Positions 4,865 through 5,126 of a DNA stretch of 5,126 bases are shown one piece after another. The notes beneath the pieces are model-generated. The model was given only the letters and a program-made list of their open reading frames with translations, was not told the origin of the DNA and did not search any database. Origin of the DNA: an uncultured Clostridia bacterium (lineage in GTDB: Bacteria > Bacillota > Clostridia > Lachnospirales > Lachnospiraceae); contig CAMWWR010000176.1 of assembly GCA_947178045.1 (NCBI GenBank), forward strand, positions 1 to 5,126. The letters are read 5' to 3'. Within the stretch, counting starts at the first letter, position 1, and the number at the start of each line of letters is the position of its first letter. Both the position numbers and the translations under genes were made by a program.

Positions 4865-5126
4865 TCAACATCCGGACGTCTTCCCGTCCTGTTCCCCGTC
4901 CGCGCGTTCCCTGTTTTCCTTGCTCCCCTCGTTGATAATCCGGATCAATTCCTGAACCTCCTTCTCCGAGAGCTTCTTTCTCCGCACAAAGGAGAGCAGA
5001 AACTGCGGCAGCGAGCCCTGAAAGGTATCCTCGACAAATTTCTCGCTCTGCAGCGCAAAAAATTCCTCTCTTGATACGAGGGAGTCAACCGTCCCGCCCT
5101 CATTCCGGAACAGTCCCCTCTCGCAG
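4865..5126 (-). CDS. BlaI/MecI/CopY-family transcriptional repressor, C-terminal part (partial)
   Basis: This reading frame enters from the right edge and gives 86 residues ending at TGA (4867-4865). The N-terminal winged-helix DNA-binding domain lies outside the window. What remains matches the family's C-terminal dimerisation region in layout: a short strand (GTVDSLVSREEFFALQSEKF), then a helix ending FQGSLPQFLLSF, then KKLSEKEVQELIRIIN, which is where known BlaI proteins have '..LS..E..EL...'. A polar tail of about 20 residues (KENRERADGEQDGKTSGC) follows. BlaI proteins bind TACA/TGTA dyads as dimers and are inactivated by proteolysis triggered by a partner M56 membrane protease. That partner follows after a 55-base gap, the usual blaI-blaR1 order, so co-transcription is likely. 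Two candidate operators lie at 1627-1676. The natural signal is not known to be a beta-lactam here, so no gene symbol is given. Confidence 0.85.
   Translation of the reverse strand, partial: CERGLFRNEGGTVDSLVSREEFFALQSEKFVEDTFQGSLPQFLLSFVRRKKLSEKEVQELIRIINEGSKENRERADGEQDGKTSGC

Overview
The window reads almost entirely on the minus strand and looks like a chromosomal piece of a fairly GC-rich clostridial Firmicute, perhaps Lachnospiraceae. The basis is a BlaI/M56 regulatory pair, strong AGGAGG/GGGGG-type ribosome sites, a TTGACA-type promoter and Firmicute-style lipoprotein and solute-binding sequences. The family assignment is inference; nothing here fixes genus or species.

Layout, in the direction of transcription (right to left). 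(1) 5126-4865: C-terminal 86 residues of a BlaI/MecI/CopY-family repressor, cut by the right edge. (2) 4809-3415: a BlaR1-like M56 zinc metallopeptidase with four predicted membrane segments and HERTH and ACDE motifs, ending in a long Gly/Ser/Asp/Glu linker at a TAG codon. (3) 3414-1987: the same reading frame stays open after that single TAG, through a second copy of the linker and then a complete family-1-type solute-binding-protein (SBP) domain with no signal peptide. (4) 1986-1588: intergenic, with a two-tier hairpin plus T-run (terminator) and then a TTGACA-17-TAGACT promoter carrying two TTTACA/TGTAAA dyads of the BlaI operator type. (5) 1581-1 and beyond the left edge: a lipoprotein with lipobox LLAGC, a repeat-rich hydrophilic stalk, a propeller-like domain and the start of a second SBP domain paralogous to the one in (3).

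The most interesting reading is a BlaI-BlaR1-type circuit in which the extracellular beta-lactam sensor is replaced by an SBP-like domain, and whose target is a surface lipoprotein carrying a related SBP domain. The sensor gene as given is split by one amber codon lying inside a duplicated linker. The sister repeat copy has a lysine codon (AAG) at the aligned position, so one base change separates the present sequence from a continuous 940-residue M56-linker-SBP frame. Whether this is a recent disabling mutation, a read-through site, a sequencing error, or two separate genes (an AGGAGG-8-TTG start exists) cannot be decided from the sequence alone. No transporter permease or ATPase gene and no penicillin-binding sensor domain is present in the window.
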